Assembly (NCBI RefSeq): GCF_036850765.1
Contig: NC_089490.1
Span: forward strand, 391,344,558 to 391,408,557
Reading direction: 5' to 3'
Origin: Saccopteryx bilineata
Lineage: Eukaryota; Chordata; Mammalia; Chiroptera; Emballonuridae
DNA length: 64,000 nucleotides
In this document: positions 11,753 to 23,408 of the stretch, piece after piece
Position numbering within the stretch: position 1 is the first letter of the stretch
Layout: each line of letters begins with the position of its first letter
Notes under the pieces: generated by a model
Told to the model about the DNA's origin: nothing
Seen by the model: the letters and a program-made list of their open reading frames with translations, nothing else
The model's database searches: none
Position numbers and translations under genes: made by a program

Positions 11753-12611
11753 TTGTTACAGATATAGGTTGCTTAAATTTGTATTAGGTGTAGATATTTC
11801 TCTCTCCAAAGATTATAGGAATAGTAAAAAAATGTTAATGAGCTTATTCACAGATGGGAAATAAAAACCCAAGTTTAATACAGCCTGGTAAATAGAGTAA
11901 CTGAAGAAAGAAGAAAATTAGTGAACAAATGGAGAAGCATTTGAAAATCTGAAGCAATTGACTTTATTAAATCTGGTCGTAGGTCTCTCAAATTACTAGT
12001 CTCAACCCACATACTGCACTTAAGTTTCTGCCAATGCAACATATATTGTTCTCGACCAGCCCACACCCAAAAAGCAAAGGATACAAATATCCCTGCTCAA
12101 GTGTCTCCCAGTTTCAAAGAGTTTTGTTTATTTAACACAAATCCATTGTTTATTTCTCAAGACTACTCTATTTTTTCAATTCCAAAATTCATGCTTTGCC
12201 TCCCAGAGATTTTTCATGTACTATGAGCAGCAAAAATAATGACCATTTCAAATAATTTGACATTTATTGTATCTTACAAAATGATTTTTTAGTGTTTTAA
12301 AAGTGAGCCACATAATTGTTCTCAATGCACAGTACACTATGAAATTAATGTCATATAATAACAGACACAGTACCTGTCCGCCTCAGTGACTAAGAGCATC
12401 AGGTCCTCATGAGCTTTCTCCTTAGTGTCTTACTCATGTAGACTATTATTTTCTTTTTATTAGTGGTTCTCATTTGGAGCTTAAATATAAAAAAAATCAG
12501 TTTGTAAATGAAATGAAATGCAGTGAATATTTGAATTAACCCTTGGCAAAATTTTAAAACGCCTCATGAGTAGATATTTGTCTCTGCACTTTTATTTTGT
12601 TTTTCTAGAAG

Positions 12612-12662
12612 AGAATGGGGTAACCATGGGGACTAGATTATAGGGTTTAATTGTGGAGGCAA
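12612..12662. promoter_or_regulatory. Candidate olfactory promoter element, unit 1
   Basis: The string gtaaccatggggactaga is followed by a TTTAATTGTGG motif, about 0.9 kb upstream of the ATG. Both are retained in all five units at nearly the same distance. ACCATGGGGA resembles an O/E (EBF) site (TCCCNNGGGA, 8 of 10), and TTAATTG is a homeodomain-type site of the kind bound by LHX2. That pairing is known in odorant receptor promoters. Function is inferred; the surrounding duplicated sequence is also conserved. Confidence 0.3.
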
Positions 12663-13044
12663 TCCTCTAAAGGCTGAGACTGCAGTCTCAAAAGATATTA
12701 AAATATAATCACATGCAGTTATATGCAATCAAACATTGCATCATGAGGTGGTTCTTGATCTCTGTATTACCTTAAAGTCTTTTGCCAATTAAAAAATATG
12801 AATTGGCAATTTTCAAATTTACATTGCCTCTCTTTTTGTATTTTTAGCTTATTCCAAATGGGTACATAGCCCACTACCAAATTATTATTACTCCCTTTAC
12901 CAGTGTGTGTGTGTGTGTGTGTGTGTGTAGTGGCAGACGATAGTGCCTTTCTTTGTTTGAGTCAGTTTAAACTTCAAATTAATTCTGTTCTTGAGTGAAA
13001 TTGCTGAGGAGGAGGAACTAACTAAACCCATTCTACATTGTTTT

Positions 13045-13310
13045 ATTGTTATTTTTAAAATTGAATTTATTGGCTTGTCACTGGTTAACCTAATTCTACA
13101 GGTTTCAGGTGCCTAATTCTGCAATATATCTCTACATAGCATTGTGTGTTCACGTCCCCCCAAGTCAAGTCTTTGTCATCACGACTTATCCTTCTATACC
13201 CTCCTCTACCAGCCCCCACCTAGCAATCAAAACACTGTTGTCTGTGTCCATGAAGTTTTTTTGGTCCATTTTTGCTCAATACCCTGAACAAATAGGACAA
13301 TGAATAAGAA
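13045..13310 (-). repeat. L1 3'-end fragment, antisense
   Basis: On the plus strand it begins 'aaattgaatttattggcttg' and contains the degenerate 'ggtttcaggtg' string, the reverse complement of an L1 3' UTR end. It is truncated within the 3' UTR. The corresponding position of units 2 and 3 carries a different L1 3' fragment or none. Confidence 0.65.
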
Positions 13311-13529
13311 AATAGAACTTTTTTTATGATTTTAGAATTGTGTTGGCTTATTGTAATTATTGTCTGTAATTCTTACCCTAGAAGGGAACAATAGTACAGA
13401 TTTTCCAGACCTAAGTACAGACGTAAAACAAAGTTGAATAAAGCACATTGGATGTCCATACACAGAGAGAGTTTATTTGCAGAGAGAACTCATTATGCAT
13501 CAAGTTTTGTATTATAGTTTTCCATTTAA

Positions 13530-13690
13530 ATTCTCAGTTAACTTTCTATACCGCTCTTTCAGGGAGGCATTATTATTTTACACATTTTGCATATGACTAA
13601 AGCAAGCTATTAAATGGTTTTCCAATGGACAGAATCTTAGGATGTGGGAGAATTTACTTAAGCACAGTCTATATTAGAAAGTGTTAATTC
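13530..13690 (+). repeat. MIR-like ancient SINE fragment
   Basis: The string 'gaggcattattattttacacattttgcatatga' corresponds to the conserved MIR core (attattatccccattttacagatga). Homologous copies sit at about 25040-25190, 32250-32340 (split), 40840-40970 and 56085-56210. The insertion therefore predates the duplication of the units. Confidence 0.6.
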
Positions 13691-13924
13691 CCAGCTACTT
13701 CAGCTATTTAAGTTTCCTGTCTAGTTTTATTTTATCTCAGTTACTTAGAAGATTTTATGTATAAAACATTTATATTACATATATACACATATACGTATAC
13801 AGATACACATATACATATATATATATATGTATCTTCTAATAAATCCATCTTCCAGAATTCAAGGGAGGTAGAATTCCTGTACTTCTAAAGAAAGATCTGT
13901 AACATTATGAAAGATACTGTTTTA

Positions 13925-14095
13925 GGTGGGTGGGAGGAGGTAGGAGAGGGTACAGGGAGGACAGATGGTGATAGAAGGAGACAACTTGGGATAGTAAACA
14001 CAGTACAATATGCAGATGATATATTAGAATTGTACATCTGAAACCTATATAATTTTATTAACCAACATCACCCAAATAAATTTAATTAAAAACTA
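13925..14095 (+). repeat. L1 3'-end fragment, sense
   Basis: It ends with the L1 3' UTR signature 'ataattttattaaccaacatcaccc' and 'aaataaatttaattaaaaa'. It is shared by units 1-4 (about 25425-25590, 32725-32905, 41200-41375) but absent from unit 5, where homology stops at this point. Confidence 0.75.
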
Positions 14096-14844
14096 CCCCT
14101 GATTTACATCTTGCAAAATTCTTTTTACTTATGTATTTATTTGTTTGTTTTCCAATTTATCTTTATAAAATATTTTATTTAATGGTTAAGGTTTATGACC
14201 TAGTTGCTTGAATTTTTGTTGCAAAAATTTATCAATACAAATGTTTTTTTCTATCTTCTTTTCTGTCAATAATTGGTCAGATTAAATCACATAAATTGCA
14301 TTTGAAGGCACAAAGATAAATTAAGTTAGTATTTAAGAGTAAAAAAGATTAGTGATATTTATTTTAAAAAATGTAAAAGTGAAGTTTAATGATGCTGATT
14401 TTAGGTAAAAATTGATTGGAGAAGACAGCTAGCAGAGAAAAGAAAAACAAAATAAAAATAAGCCATAAACTAATTTAAAGAGATAAAATAAAAAATATGA
14501 AAATTAATAATTTTGTTTGAGTTTTTCAATACAGAATCAATATTTAATCTGCAAATTAGTTGCATTTTCTTATCACTGCAGAAAATATTTAAAATTTAAT
14601 TTTTTAAAGGTTAACATTAGTAATATACCAAGTCCTCAGGAAAATATATCTAAATACTGATAACATATGGAGATTATAAAACATCATTAAAATATTAAAA
14701 AATAATACAGATAGCAACATCATGTTTATGAGGATAACTCAACATTTTAATGATATGTTTTACAAAATTGGTCTGAAAATACAACATAATCACAAACAAA
14801 GCTTTATAAGTGAGTTAAAAGTGAAAAACTAACTTTAACATTTT
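14096..14844. other. AT-rich non-coding part of U1
   Basis: No gene. Compared with units 2-4 this stretch lacks about 1.4 kb (the sequence between about 25650 and 27190 in unit 2), joining 'catcttgcaaaattct' almost directly to 'atggttaaggtttatgacc'. Confidence 0.6.
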
Positions 14845-15330
14845 TGTAGAATTGTCACATGCCCTTTAGTTAGCTCTAACTCTTGGCAACCCAGTGAATG
14901 AGTGATGTCCACATGTCCTGCCCTCAACAGCCTTGCTCACCAAATGGGGACTCTTGAATACGGCTTCCTTTGTGGAGTCAATCTGTCTATATTTGGTTTT
15001 CTTCTTTTTCTACATTGTTTTCTTTTTTTGTATTTTTCTAACATTATGGTTTCCCCCCAGCATTATTGTCTTTTCCAAAGAGCCTGCCTTCTCGTATGTT
15101 ATGTCTGAAGTAAGATACCCTCACTTTTGTCATTTTGCTTCAGAATGTTTCAAACTTAATTTATCAGTATTCACTTGTTCATTTTTCTGGAGGCCTAGAG
15201 TATCCACAGAGCTCTTCTTCAATGCCATATTTCAAATGAATCTAATATTTTTTTTCTATCACCCTTCTTCACTGTCCAACTTTCACATCTGTATGTAATA
15301 ATGTGAATTATAGGAATTAACCCAGAACAA
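14845..15330 (-). repeat. RTE-clade (BovB-like) LINE fragment, antisense, unit 1
   Basis: In antisense the order of motifs follows the end of an RTE/BovB reverse-transcriptase ORF: a 'ggcaacccagtgaatgagtg' string, 'ctcaacagccttgctca', 'agcattattgtcttttcc', 'ccacagagctcttcttcaa' and 'cttcactgtccaactttcac'. Each has a counterpart in ruminant BovB read backwards. Homologous copies lie in units 2-4, so the insertion predates the array. The reading frame is broken. The class assignment is from memory of BovB. Confidence 0.55.
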
Positions 15331-15804
15331 AAAGTTCAAGCCATTTCTGAAGAAATATCTAGGACTTATTAATGCAGTTACCTGAAGGAAAGCTTACCAG
15401 TGAAGACAGTTTAACATTGACTGATGAATATATGCTAGAGAGGTCCACACATTAATGAACATTTAATATCTTATGGTTTCATTCAAGATGATGGAGGACA
15501 TATGTTTTAACAAAGAGCAGTGGGGAGAATAGGTTTTCTTTGTTAGAAAAGAAAAAATATATCTACCTAAAACAATGGACAAAAAATAATCTCAGATGTG
15601 TTAAAGATTAAAAAATCTGTCATCCCCAACATATTGGGAAAAGAAGTTAAACATCTGTTAACTTCTTGTAACACTAATAAGTGTTAGCAAAGATATGGAA
15701 CCTGAGGTATTGTGTACTGTTTAGTGTGTGTGTGTGTGTGTGTGTGTATGTATGAAATTGAGAAACAATTTGTTATAAAAATTTAATATATGTATACTCT
15801 AGAT

Positions 15805-16155
15805 CAGGGGTAGTCAACCTTTTTATACCTACCACCCACTTTTGTATCTCTGTTAGTAGTAAAATTTTCTAACTGCCCACTGGTTCCACAGTAATGGTGA
15901 TCTATAAAGTAGGGAAGTAACATTATAAAATTTATAACATAGAGTTACAACAGGTTAAAACATATAATAATAATTACTTACCAAGTACTTTATGTCGGAT
16001 TTTCACTAAGTTTGGCAGAATAAATCTTTATAAAACAACTTACTATATATAGTTCAATCTATCTTTTTATTTATACTGTGGTTGCTCCGCTACTGCCCAC
16101 CATGAAAGCTGGAATGCCCACTAGTGGGCAGTAGGGACCAGGTTGACTACCACTG
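15805..16155. mobile_element. hAT-type MITE, private to unit 1
   Basis: The termini are inverted repeats: caggggtagtcaacct at the left and the complement of aggttgactaccactg at the right, so both read CAGKGGTAGTCAACCT inwards. The 8-bp flanks ctctagat (15797-15804) and gtctatat (16156-16163) match at 6 of 8 positions, as expected for a decayed hAT target duplication. The 351-bp body has no transposase. Units 2-4 carry the uninterrupted site (for example 'atatattctatagacac' near 29250), which shows the insertion happened after duplication or was lost cleanly. Confidence 0.85.
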
Positions 16156-16424
16156 GTCTATATCTAAACAAATTCATTTTTAGAGATACACTTGGGACAA
16201 ATTCTTGTACTTGTGCACTAAGTGACATGTAAAGTAGCATTAGTATCACCTCTGGCCATGATAGAAGGTAACGGACAATTTAATGATGTCATATTAAAGA
16301 GAAAGAATACTAAAAAATTGTGAAACTAAAGAATATAGGAATACATATTAACTTGGTAGAATGTTAGAAATAAAATATAAAAAAAACCCTAGAAATATAG
16401 AAGACAAACTATGTATAATATTAC

Positions 16425-16657
16425 TTTTTTTATTAAGTGAGAGGCAGGGAGGCAGACAGATGGACTCCCACATGTGTCCTGACCAGGATCCAGCTGGCAA
16501 GCCTCCTACAGGGCCATGCTCTGCGTATCTGGGGCCACTGCTCTGTTGCTTGGCAACTGAGCTATTTTAGTGCCTGAGGCAAGGCCATGGAGCTATCCTC
16601 AGTGCCAGGCCAACTTGCTCGAACATTTTGACCCTTCACTGTGGGAGGGGCAGAGGC

Positions 16658-16692
<35 letters not shown>

Positions 16693-16807
16693 GGGGGTGG
16701 GCAGAGAAACAGATGGTTGCTTCTCCTGTATGCCCTGGCTGAGAATTGAACCCAGGACTTCCACATACCGGGCCAGTGCTCTACTGCTGAGCCAACTGGC
16801 CAGGGCC
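16425..16807 (-). repeat. Ves-type SINE with (GA)n expansion
   Basis: The tRNA-like head is at the right (ggccctggccagttggctcag on the minus strand) and the T-rich tail at the left. The purine stretch at 16660-16690 has expanded to GA repeats. Imperfect target copies aatattac and aatatcac flank it. It lies at the right end of U1, before the old L1. Confidence 0.85.
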
Positions 16808-16974
16808 AATATCACATTTATAATATTAAAAAATATGTTTTAAAATATAGTTTTGGGGATATCAGTGGGCCAATTTTTAAAAGTGAAAGCTAGGAAATAA
16901 TGAAAATACAGAAGAGTGGTTGTCACTGTCAAAGAAGAGGGTAATGGGAGTGATTAGAGAGCTCTACCTACTTT

Positions 16975-17581
16975 TTAAGGTTAACATTTTTTTCAATTAC
17001 AGTTTACATTTAATATTATTTTGTATTAGCTTTAGGTGTATAGCATAGTGTTTGGACAAGTATATACTTTATAAAGTGTTCTGTTATTTCCAGTACCCAA
17101 CTGGCACCATACACTATTGTTACAATATTATTGACAATATAGCCTGTGCTGTACTTTAACCCCCCATGAGTGTTTTGTAACCATTGATCTGTATTTCTCA
17201 ATCCCTGCACCTTTTTCACCCAGCCTTGAAACCATTGCCCCCTCTGGAAAATATGAGGCTTTTTGTATTTGTTTGTTCTTTTATATTGGTCTTTAGATTC
17301 CACATATAAGTGAGATCATATGGTATTTGTCTTTCCCTGACTGACTTATTTCACTTAGCATCATAACTTCTAGGTTAATCTATGCTGTCCTAAATGGTAT
17401 CATTTTATTCTATTTTTAGGTTCAAATAACATTCCATTGTATATATGTAGCACAGCTTTTTATCCACATGTTTATTGATGGGCCCTTGGATTACCTCCAT
17501 GGCTTGGCTATTGTAAAGGTTACGCTGTAATGAACAGAGGTACACGTGTCCTTTTGAATTAGTGTCTTGGGTTTCTTCCCA

Positions 17582-17616
<35 letters not shown>

Positions 17617-19130
17617 AGAAGTGGACTCACTGGGTCATAAGGCGGATCCATTTTTAATTTCTTGAGAAACCACCATACTGGGCTTTTTAATATTTTTTTC
17701 TTATTTTTATTAATTTTAATGCAGTGATATTGATAAATCAGGGTACGTATGTTCTGAGAAAACATCTCCAGATTATTCTGACATTTGATTATGTTGCTTA
17801 CCCCTCACCCAAAGTCAAATTGTCTCCCGTCACCTTCTATCTGGTTTTCTTTGTGTCCTTCCCCTCTTATACATAGATGGGACATAAAAATGAGATTCAG
17901 AGACATGGACAAGAATGTGATGGTAACGGAGGTGGGTGGGGTAAGGGGAGGGGACAAAGAAAATCCATACTGGTTTTTTGCAGTGTTTCAGTCTGCATTC
18001 CCACCAACAGTGCATGAGGGTTCTCTTTTCTCCACATCCTCACTAATACTTATTGTTTGTTGTTTTATTAACAAAAGCCACTCTGACAAGTGTGATTTGA
18101 GATCTCCTTGTGTTTTTGATTTGCATATCTCTGATGGTTAGCAATTCTGAGCATATTTTCATATATCCATTGGGCATCAGTATGTTCTTTCTGGAGAAGT
18201 GTCTATTTAGGTCCTTTAGTCACCTTTTAATTGGATTGTTCATTGTTTTGGTATTAACTTTTAAGAATTCTTTACAGATTTTGGATACTAACCTCTTATC
18301 AGATGGATCTTTGGAATTATGTTCTTCCACTTATTAAGTTGTCTTTTTATTTGGTTGTTTCCTTTGTTATGAAAAAAAATTTTAGTTTAATGTACACCTT
18401 TTTTTTTATTACTTTTATATCCCTTGCTTGAGGAGATATATCAGAAAAACTTTTGGTAAAGGAAATGTCTGAGATTTTGCTGACTATACTTCTCGAATTT
18501 TTATGATTTTGAGTTTTACATTTAAGTTTTCAATCTATTTTGAATTTATTCTTATATGTGGTGTAAGAAGGTGGTCCAGTTTCAGTTTTTGGCATAAATC
18601 TTTCTAATTTTTCCAACACCATTTTTGAATAGACTGTCTTTATCCCATTGTATGATCTTACCTCCTCTGTCAAATATTAATTGACTATATAGGCTCAGGT
18701 TTCTGGAATATCTATTTGGTTCCGTTGATCTATATGCTTATTTTTACACCAATACCATGCTGTTTGGATTGCTATGACCTTGTGATATTTTTTGATATCA
18801 GGTTAAGACTATACTTTCAGGGATCATTTCTATAGTTTGTTATATCAGGGCATGTGAACCCTTCAATTTTATTTTTCTTTCTCAAGATTGCTGTGGTTAT
18901 TTGGGACTTTTGTGTTTCCATATACATTTTTGGGATATTTGTTCCATTTCATGAAATAAGTGATTGGTATTTTGATAAAAATTGCAATGACTCTATAGAT
19001 TTTTTCGGTAGTATGAACATTTTGAAAATGTTAATTCCAGAGAACTTTTAGTTATGCCGATAATCAGATTTTAATTTTCATTTATTCTGTTTCCAAATTT
19101 AAATATTAATTTTATATTTTTAGAATAAAC
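16975..19130 (-). repeat. Old antisense L1 with a younger L1 3' end nested in it
   Basis: The plus strand starts with the L1 3' UTR in reverse ('attacagtttacatttaat', 'accatacactattgttacaat') and continues into ORF2 sequence ('tttgcatatctctgatggtt', 'cattcccaccaacagtgc', 'gatctatatgcttatttt'). A second, different L1 3' end begins near 17690. The same old L1, without the nested copy, lies at 47600-49440 between OR copies 4 and 5, so both are copies of one pre-duplication insertion. All frames are broken. Confidence 0.85.
17581..17614. repeat. (AC)n microsatellite
   Basis: A run of about 16 AC units inside the antisense L1. The cysteine/valine-rich open frames crossing it are artefacts. Confidence 0.95.
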
Positions 19131-19189
19131 TAAAGTTTTATATCTTACATAATATAATAATAAAAAATTTAAACTAACAAACAAAAAGC

Positions 19190-20010
19190 TTGTGAAAATT
19201 TAATTTTATTGCGTGTCTGAGGTTTCCAAGACTACCATCAGGTTCAATGATTGACTCACAAAACACAGGAAAGCCTTTATACTTTGGATTATAGTTTATT
19301 ACAGCTAAAGAAACAGATTAAAATTAGAAAAGAAAAATGATTTGTAAGGTAGTGTCAAGGAGAAACCAGACATGAACTACCAGGTGTCCTGTCCTGGTGG
19401 AATCACATAGACAGCACTTAATTCTCCCAACAATGTTGTCTGACAACTCCAATGAAATATCACCAAACAGAAAAGCTGTGCTGTCCAGGGTTTTATTGAG
19501 GGTCAGTGAATAGAGATGACTGCTCACATTGCTATTCTAGTTAGTCTCTAACTGCTTCACCCTGATCAAACTAATACAGCTTAACCCAAAGCCCCACCTA
19601 TATAAAAACAGGCATTCACCATGAATCACTTCATTAACATAAACTGTTTGGTGTGGGCCCCAGGATAGAAAGATGTTCTTATCAGGTAGGTTATCCCATG
19701 GATTCAGATGTTTTCTCTTAGGAGCTAGTCAATGTCCAGTCCTGAAGACCTCTGGAATATGCAGTTGAGGCAGCGACCCAGGTTGAATGCATTAAGCCTT
19801 TCCTGCACCGTACCAGTATATGCAAATATTCAATGCAGGGCTCCATCTATTTACAATACCATTTTTTTGGGTTGTTTATTTGGATCAATGCAATTCTTGA
19901 AATATTGATTCTTTCACTCTTTCCGTTTCCATTACTGACTTTTCTACCTTGTGACAGTAACAGGTTTTGAAGTTAGTTTCTATTTTATCCTTATTTAATC
20001 ACTAATGAAA
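19190..20010. repeat. LTR-like block, paired with 49915-50700
   Basis: The block has the vocabulary of an antisense ERVL/MaLR-type LTR: 'caatgattgactca', 'tttattacagctaaag', 'cctggtggaatcacatag', 'ggttttattgagggtcagtga' and 'cattcaccatgaatcac'. It contains no retroviral gene. A copy lies beside OR copy 5 at the same relative place. I cannot name the family and did not find clear TG...CA ends; it could be another old interspersed repeat. Confidence 0.5.
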
Positions 20011-22451
20011 ACATTGACCAAAACAAACATTAAAAGCATACATTTCAAGTGTCTTTCACTGATTTTAATGAATAAATCACTCAAAAAATCCATTGATAAA
20101 AAAAAAACATTGATTTTGATATATGTATACTTAAGGAGTGTGATAACAGAAAACATTCAAGTGAATAATAGACTAAAAAATTAGAAAAACAGAAAGCAAT
20201 AGAGATAATAGAGTAAAAAGCCAGGAAACATTGTATTTATAAAAATGGGTTTAACAAATATTCTCTGGGTCTGAAGAAAGAAAAGCATGGTGAAATCACA
20301 CTCAATATAATAATTAGAAGTCTCAATGTTTTTACAACTTAAATTTCTTTTGTAAGTTAAAGAAAAAAACATTTGGAATATTTTTCACACAAATGCCTTG
20401 AACAGTAATCAAGAAAATATAATTCAAATATTTTTTACAAGAAATAAGCTAAATTTATATAATTAAATAAGCAGATTAAAGCATTAAACAAAATTATATA
20501 AGAAGCACATATTCAATGATTTAAAATAGAATACCAACATCATTAAGTGATAATAGTCCTCAAAGTAAGAAATGTTTGTAGATTTTGTAAATGAGATTAA
20601 TTACTTGTCAAAGGGTTATGTTGGAGAGCAGACAGAGGACATAGCTCAAAATATATGTCTAAAAAGCAAGTCTCAGAATAACTGGATTTCATCTTCCAAA
20701 CATTGTTGCTATGTTTGTCTTACTAAAAATAAAAACTGTTAATTGAAAAAACATGATATTAATATTTACTAATGAAACATCTTGGTTCCATATATGATTT
20801 AATTAAATGCCCAGGACACAAAAAAGCGGAAAGAATTCAACCACTAAGCAGACAGCTGGTGCAGAATAAAGCAGGCAAGCTCTTCAAAGAAAGAGTGAAC
20901 CACCTCTGAGATCAGCCTGATCATTCTATTTCAAGGCCTTAAGGGTTAGGTAACCAATGTGTGTGAAAGCATGGCCCCTGAGTGTCTATTGATGCCTTAA
21001 TAGACATCCATCTGACCAAGGTCACCTAGATGTACCAGTGAGGAGGGCATTGGATGGTCAGGTGGGAGGACCTGCTATTGCACAGTTCAGATGAATGGAA
21101 CAGACGTCTTTAATCAGACACCACTTTAGGGGCAAGGGCAAGGGAAGGGTCATGGAGAATTTTTCTCAAAGACTATAAATGGGGCTGTTTCTTTTTAGCA
21201 TGCCCTGATCTTAGTTTCCTCCAAAGTACACTAAACCAAGTTCCTGTCTACCTCCATATTAATAATGCTTAACTTTCCTTTAAATTTTTAAAAATTGAAA
21301 TATAATTGATATATAACATTATATTAGTTTAAGATAAAAAGATAATGATTCATATGAGTATATATTGAGAAATAATTACCGTAAATCTAGCTATCCCCTG
21401 TCATGATACTTGCAATACATTTTTTCCTTGTGATGTGTAGTCATAAGATATACTCCCTAAGAAACTTTCAAATATGCAGTACCATGTTATTAACTTAGTC
21501 CCCATACTGTACATTTCATTCCCATGAATTTCTTCTTTTATAACTGGAAGTTTGTACCTTTTTTACCTGCTTAGCTTTAATATTAAATTCAATTTGCTTT
21601 ATTGGAAATTGATAAATTTCTGTGAACAGAAAACCTATGATATTTGTCAGATTCCTGCACTGAACATAATCATTACCCTTTGAACTATGCATTGACTAAA
21701 CTCTTTGCTGCAACTTAATCTGTGTGTATGTGGTTTAGTGTGAATGAGCAGGTTCCATGAGAGACAAAGGAAGGGAAGCGTTGGACATTTTTAAGAAGAA
21801 AAGGGAATAGAAGAGCTGTTATTGGTGCATTCTAATTAGACAACAGTTTTCTTGATAGCATATTGTCAAATAAACTCACAGTTTTTAAGAAATATATATA
21901 TGTATATAGGGGTTAAAGGAAATAAAAGCTGGGGACTTTACAATTGTAATTAAAACTACAGTACTTAAATTTTATTAAAAAGTCCTATTACAAGGGGATG
22001 TCAATATATTAAAATGTAAATACTTTAAATGTAAAGCATTTTGATGAGTGTGATAAATGACAATCTTTATAAATCATAAATGGAGAAAAATAATGATTAG
22101 TAATAAAGCATTGGGTATTCACAAATATTTTCTATGGGTATTTTTATGTGATATTGTGACTATTATTGCCAAACACTCTATAACTTTCCTTACATTGTCA
22201 GAATTTTATTACAAGTACCCTTATTTTTGAAGGTCCAGTGAAAATACAGAATGGTTTCAAGAGGGTCCTGGGACTTGCAAAAGTTTGGTAACTTGCCTTA
22301 TACTTAAGAAAATTGAAGGTAATTTACCTTATATAATACATATACTATAATATTACACAACATACTTAAATAGAAAATAATATATAAAAACTGTAGCCTT
22401 GAACCAACCTTTGAAAGTTCATTCAATACACTGCTTGCAAGGTTCAGAAAA
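20011..22451. repeat. Segmental duplication block D2 (downstream of OR copy 2)
   Basis: Homologous to D1 and to D5 (about 50700-53584). It contains an antisense L1 3' UTR fragment at about 21275-21565 ('aactggaagtttgtacc'), shared with unit 5 (52445-52730), and the conserved 'agaaagaattcaacc' stretch at 20820-21240. No gene is seen. Confidence 0.75.
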
Positions 22452-23408
22452 TTAACAAAACAATCCCAGAAACAAAGGGCTCCTTTTCCTAATAATTACA
22501 GTCCATAAAGCCTTCTTTACATCTTTATTCCTGAGGCTGTAGATCAGAGGGTTCAACATGGGGATCACCACTGTGTAGAACACAGAAGCCACTTTATCCT
22601 GACTCAGGGAGTAGCTGGAACTAGGTCTCAGATAGGTGTAGATGGCAGTGGAATAGAACAGAATTATTGCTGTCAGGTGAGAGGCACATGTAGAGAAAGC
22701 TTTGTGCCTCCCTTCCTCTGAGTGCATACGGAAGATGGAGAAGAGAATGTAGGCATAGGACGTGAGGATGACCACCAGAGTCCCAACAATATTTACTCCA
22801 GGAAAAGTGGAAAAGATGCTTTCATTCACATGTGTGTCAGAACATGAGAGCCTTAAAATTGGAGGGGTGTCACAGAAGAAGTGGTGGATGACATTGGAAC
22901 CGCAGAATGGCAAGCTGCTAACATAACTTGTGTGAACCATGGAGTTCAACAACCCTGCTGTGAATACCCCTGCTGCCATTTTTAGGCAGACTGTCCTGGA
23001 CATGACCAAGGGGTAAAGTAGAGGGCTGCATATGGCCACATAACGATCATAGGCCATTAACCCAAAGAGGAGGCATTCAGTAGTGGCCAAGGCGATAAAG
23101 AAGTACATCTGCAGAAAGCAGCCAGCAAATGAGATGGTTTTCTTCTCTGACAATAAATCCACCAGCATCTTTGGGGTGACATTGGAAGAACAGCAAATGT
23201 CTACGAAGGATAGGTTAGCCAGGAAGAAATACATGGGTGTGTGAAGTCGTGAATCAGTTCTGATTAAGAGGATCATCCCAACATTCCCCCAGAGTGTCAG
23301 AGTGTAAATCACAAAAAAGAGCAAAAAGAGGCTAATCTGTAGCTCCAGCGTGTCTGCTAATCCCAGCAGGATGAACTCTGTCACCAAGGTGTAATTTGTC
23401 CTGGTCAT
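22452..23408 (-). CDS. OR5F1: Odorant receptor OR5F1-like, copy 2
   Basis: Intact 318-codon receptor with all class II landmarks (NYT sequon at residue 5, Cys97, DRY at 121-123, [21 protein letters not shown]). Features that set it apart are Gly170 after the first EL2 cysteine (PFCGSN), CDTPPI after Cys179, Val194 before the NES sequon, Pro203 at the start of TM5 where the others have Ala, Glu231 in IL3 (HSEEGRHK), and a C-terminal Cys318. The last four residues lie beyond the end of copy 1, because the position of copy 1's TGA is GGA here. It is followed by the long D2 block. Pro203 might alter TM5 packing, but nothing suggests a pseudogene. Confidence 0.96.
   Translation of the reverse strand: MTRTNYTLVTEFILLGLADTLELQISLFLLFFVIYTLTLWGNVGMILLIRTDSRLHTPMYFFLANLSFVDICCSSNVTPKMLVDLLSEKKTISFAGCFLQMYFFIALATTECLLFGLMAYDRYVAICSPLLYPLVMSRTVCLKMAAGVFTAGLLNSMVHTSYVSSLPFCGSNVIHHFFCDTPPILRLSCSDTHVNESIFSTFPGVNIVGTLVVILTSYAYILFSIFRMHSEEGRHKAFSTCASHLTAIILFYSTAIYTYLRPSSSYSLSQDKVASVFYTVVIPMLNPLIYSLRNKDVKKALWTVIIRKRSPLFLGLFC

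Larger units (their letters stand above)
11753..16350. repeat. Segmental duplication block U1 (upstream of OR copy 1)
   Basis: This is the upstream flank of copy 1, homologous to the blocks starting at 23409, 30591, 39325 and 54542. In order it holds a gene-proximal leader, the 'ccatggggacta' element, an L1 3' fragment private to this unit, a MIR-like fragment, a sense L1 3' end, a region lacking about 1.4 kb present in the other units, an RTE-like fragment, and a private hAT-type MITE. The (TG)n run at 12903-12928 is also private. No gene is present. Confidence 0.8.

Noticed and set aside
19190..20010. Endogenous retrovirus with genes
   Set aside because: Only LTR-like sequence is visible. 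No gag, pol or env remnant adjoins either copy.
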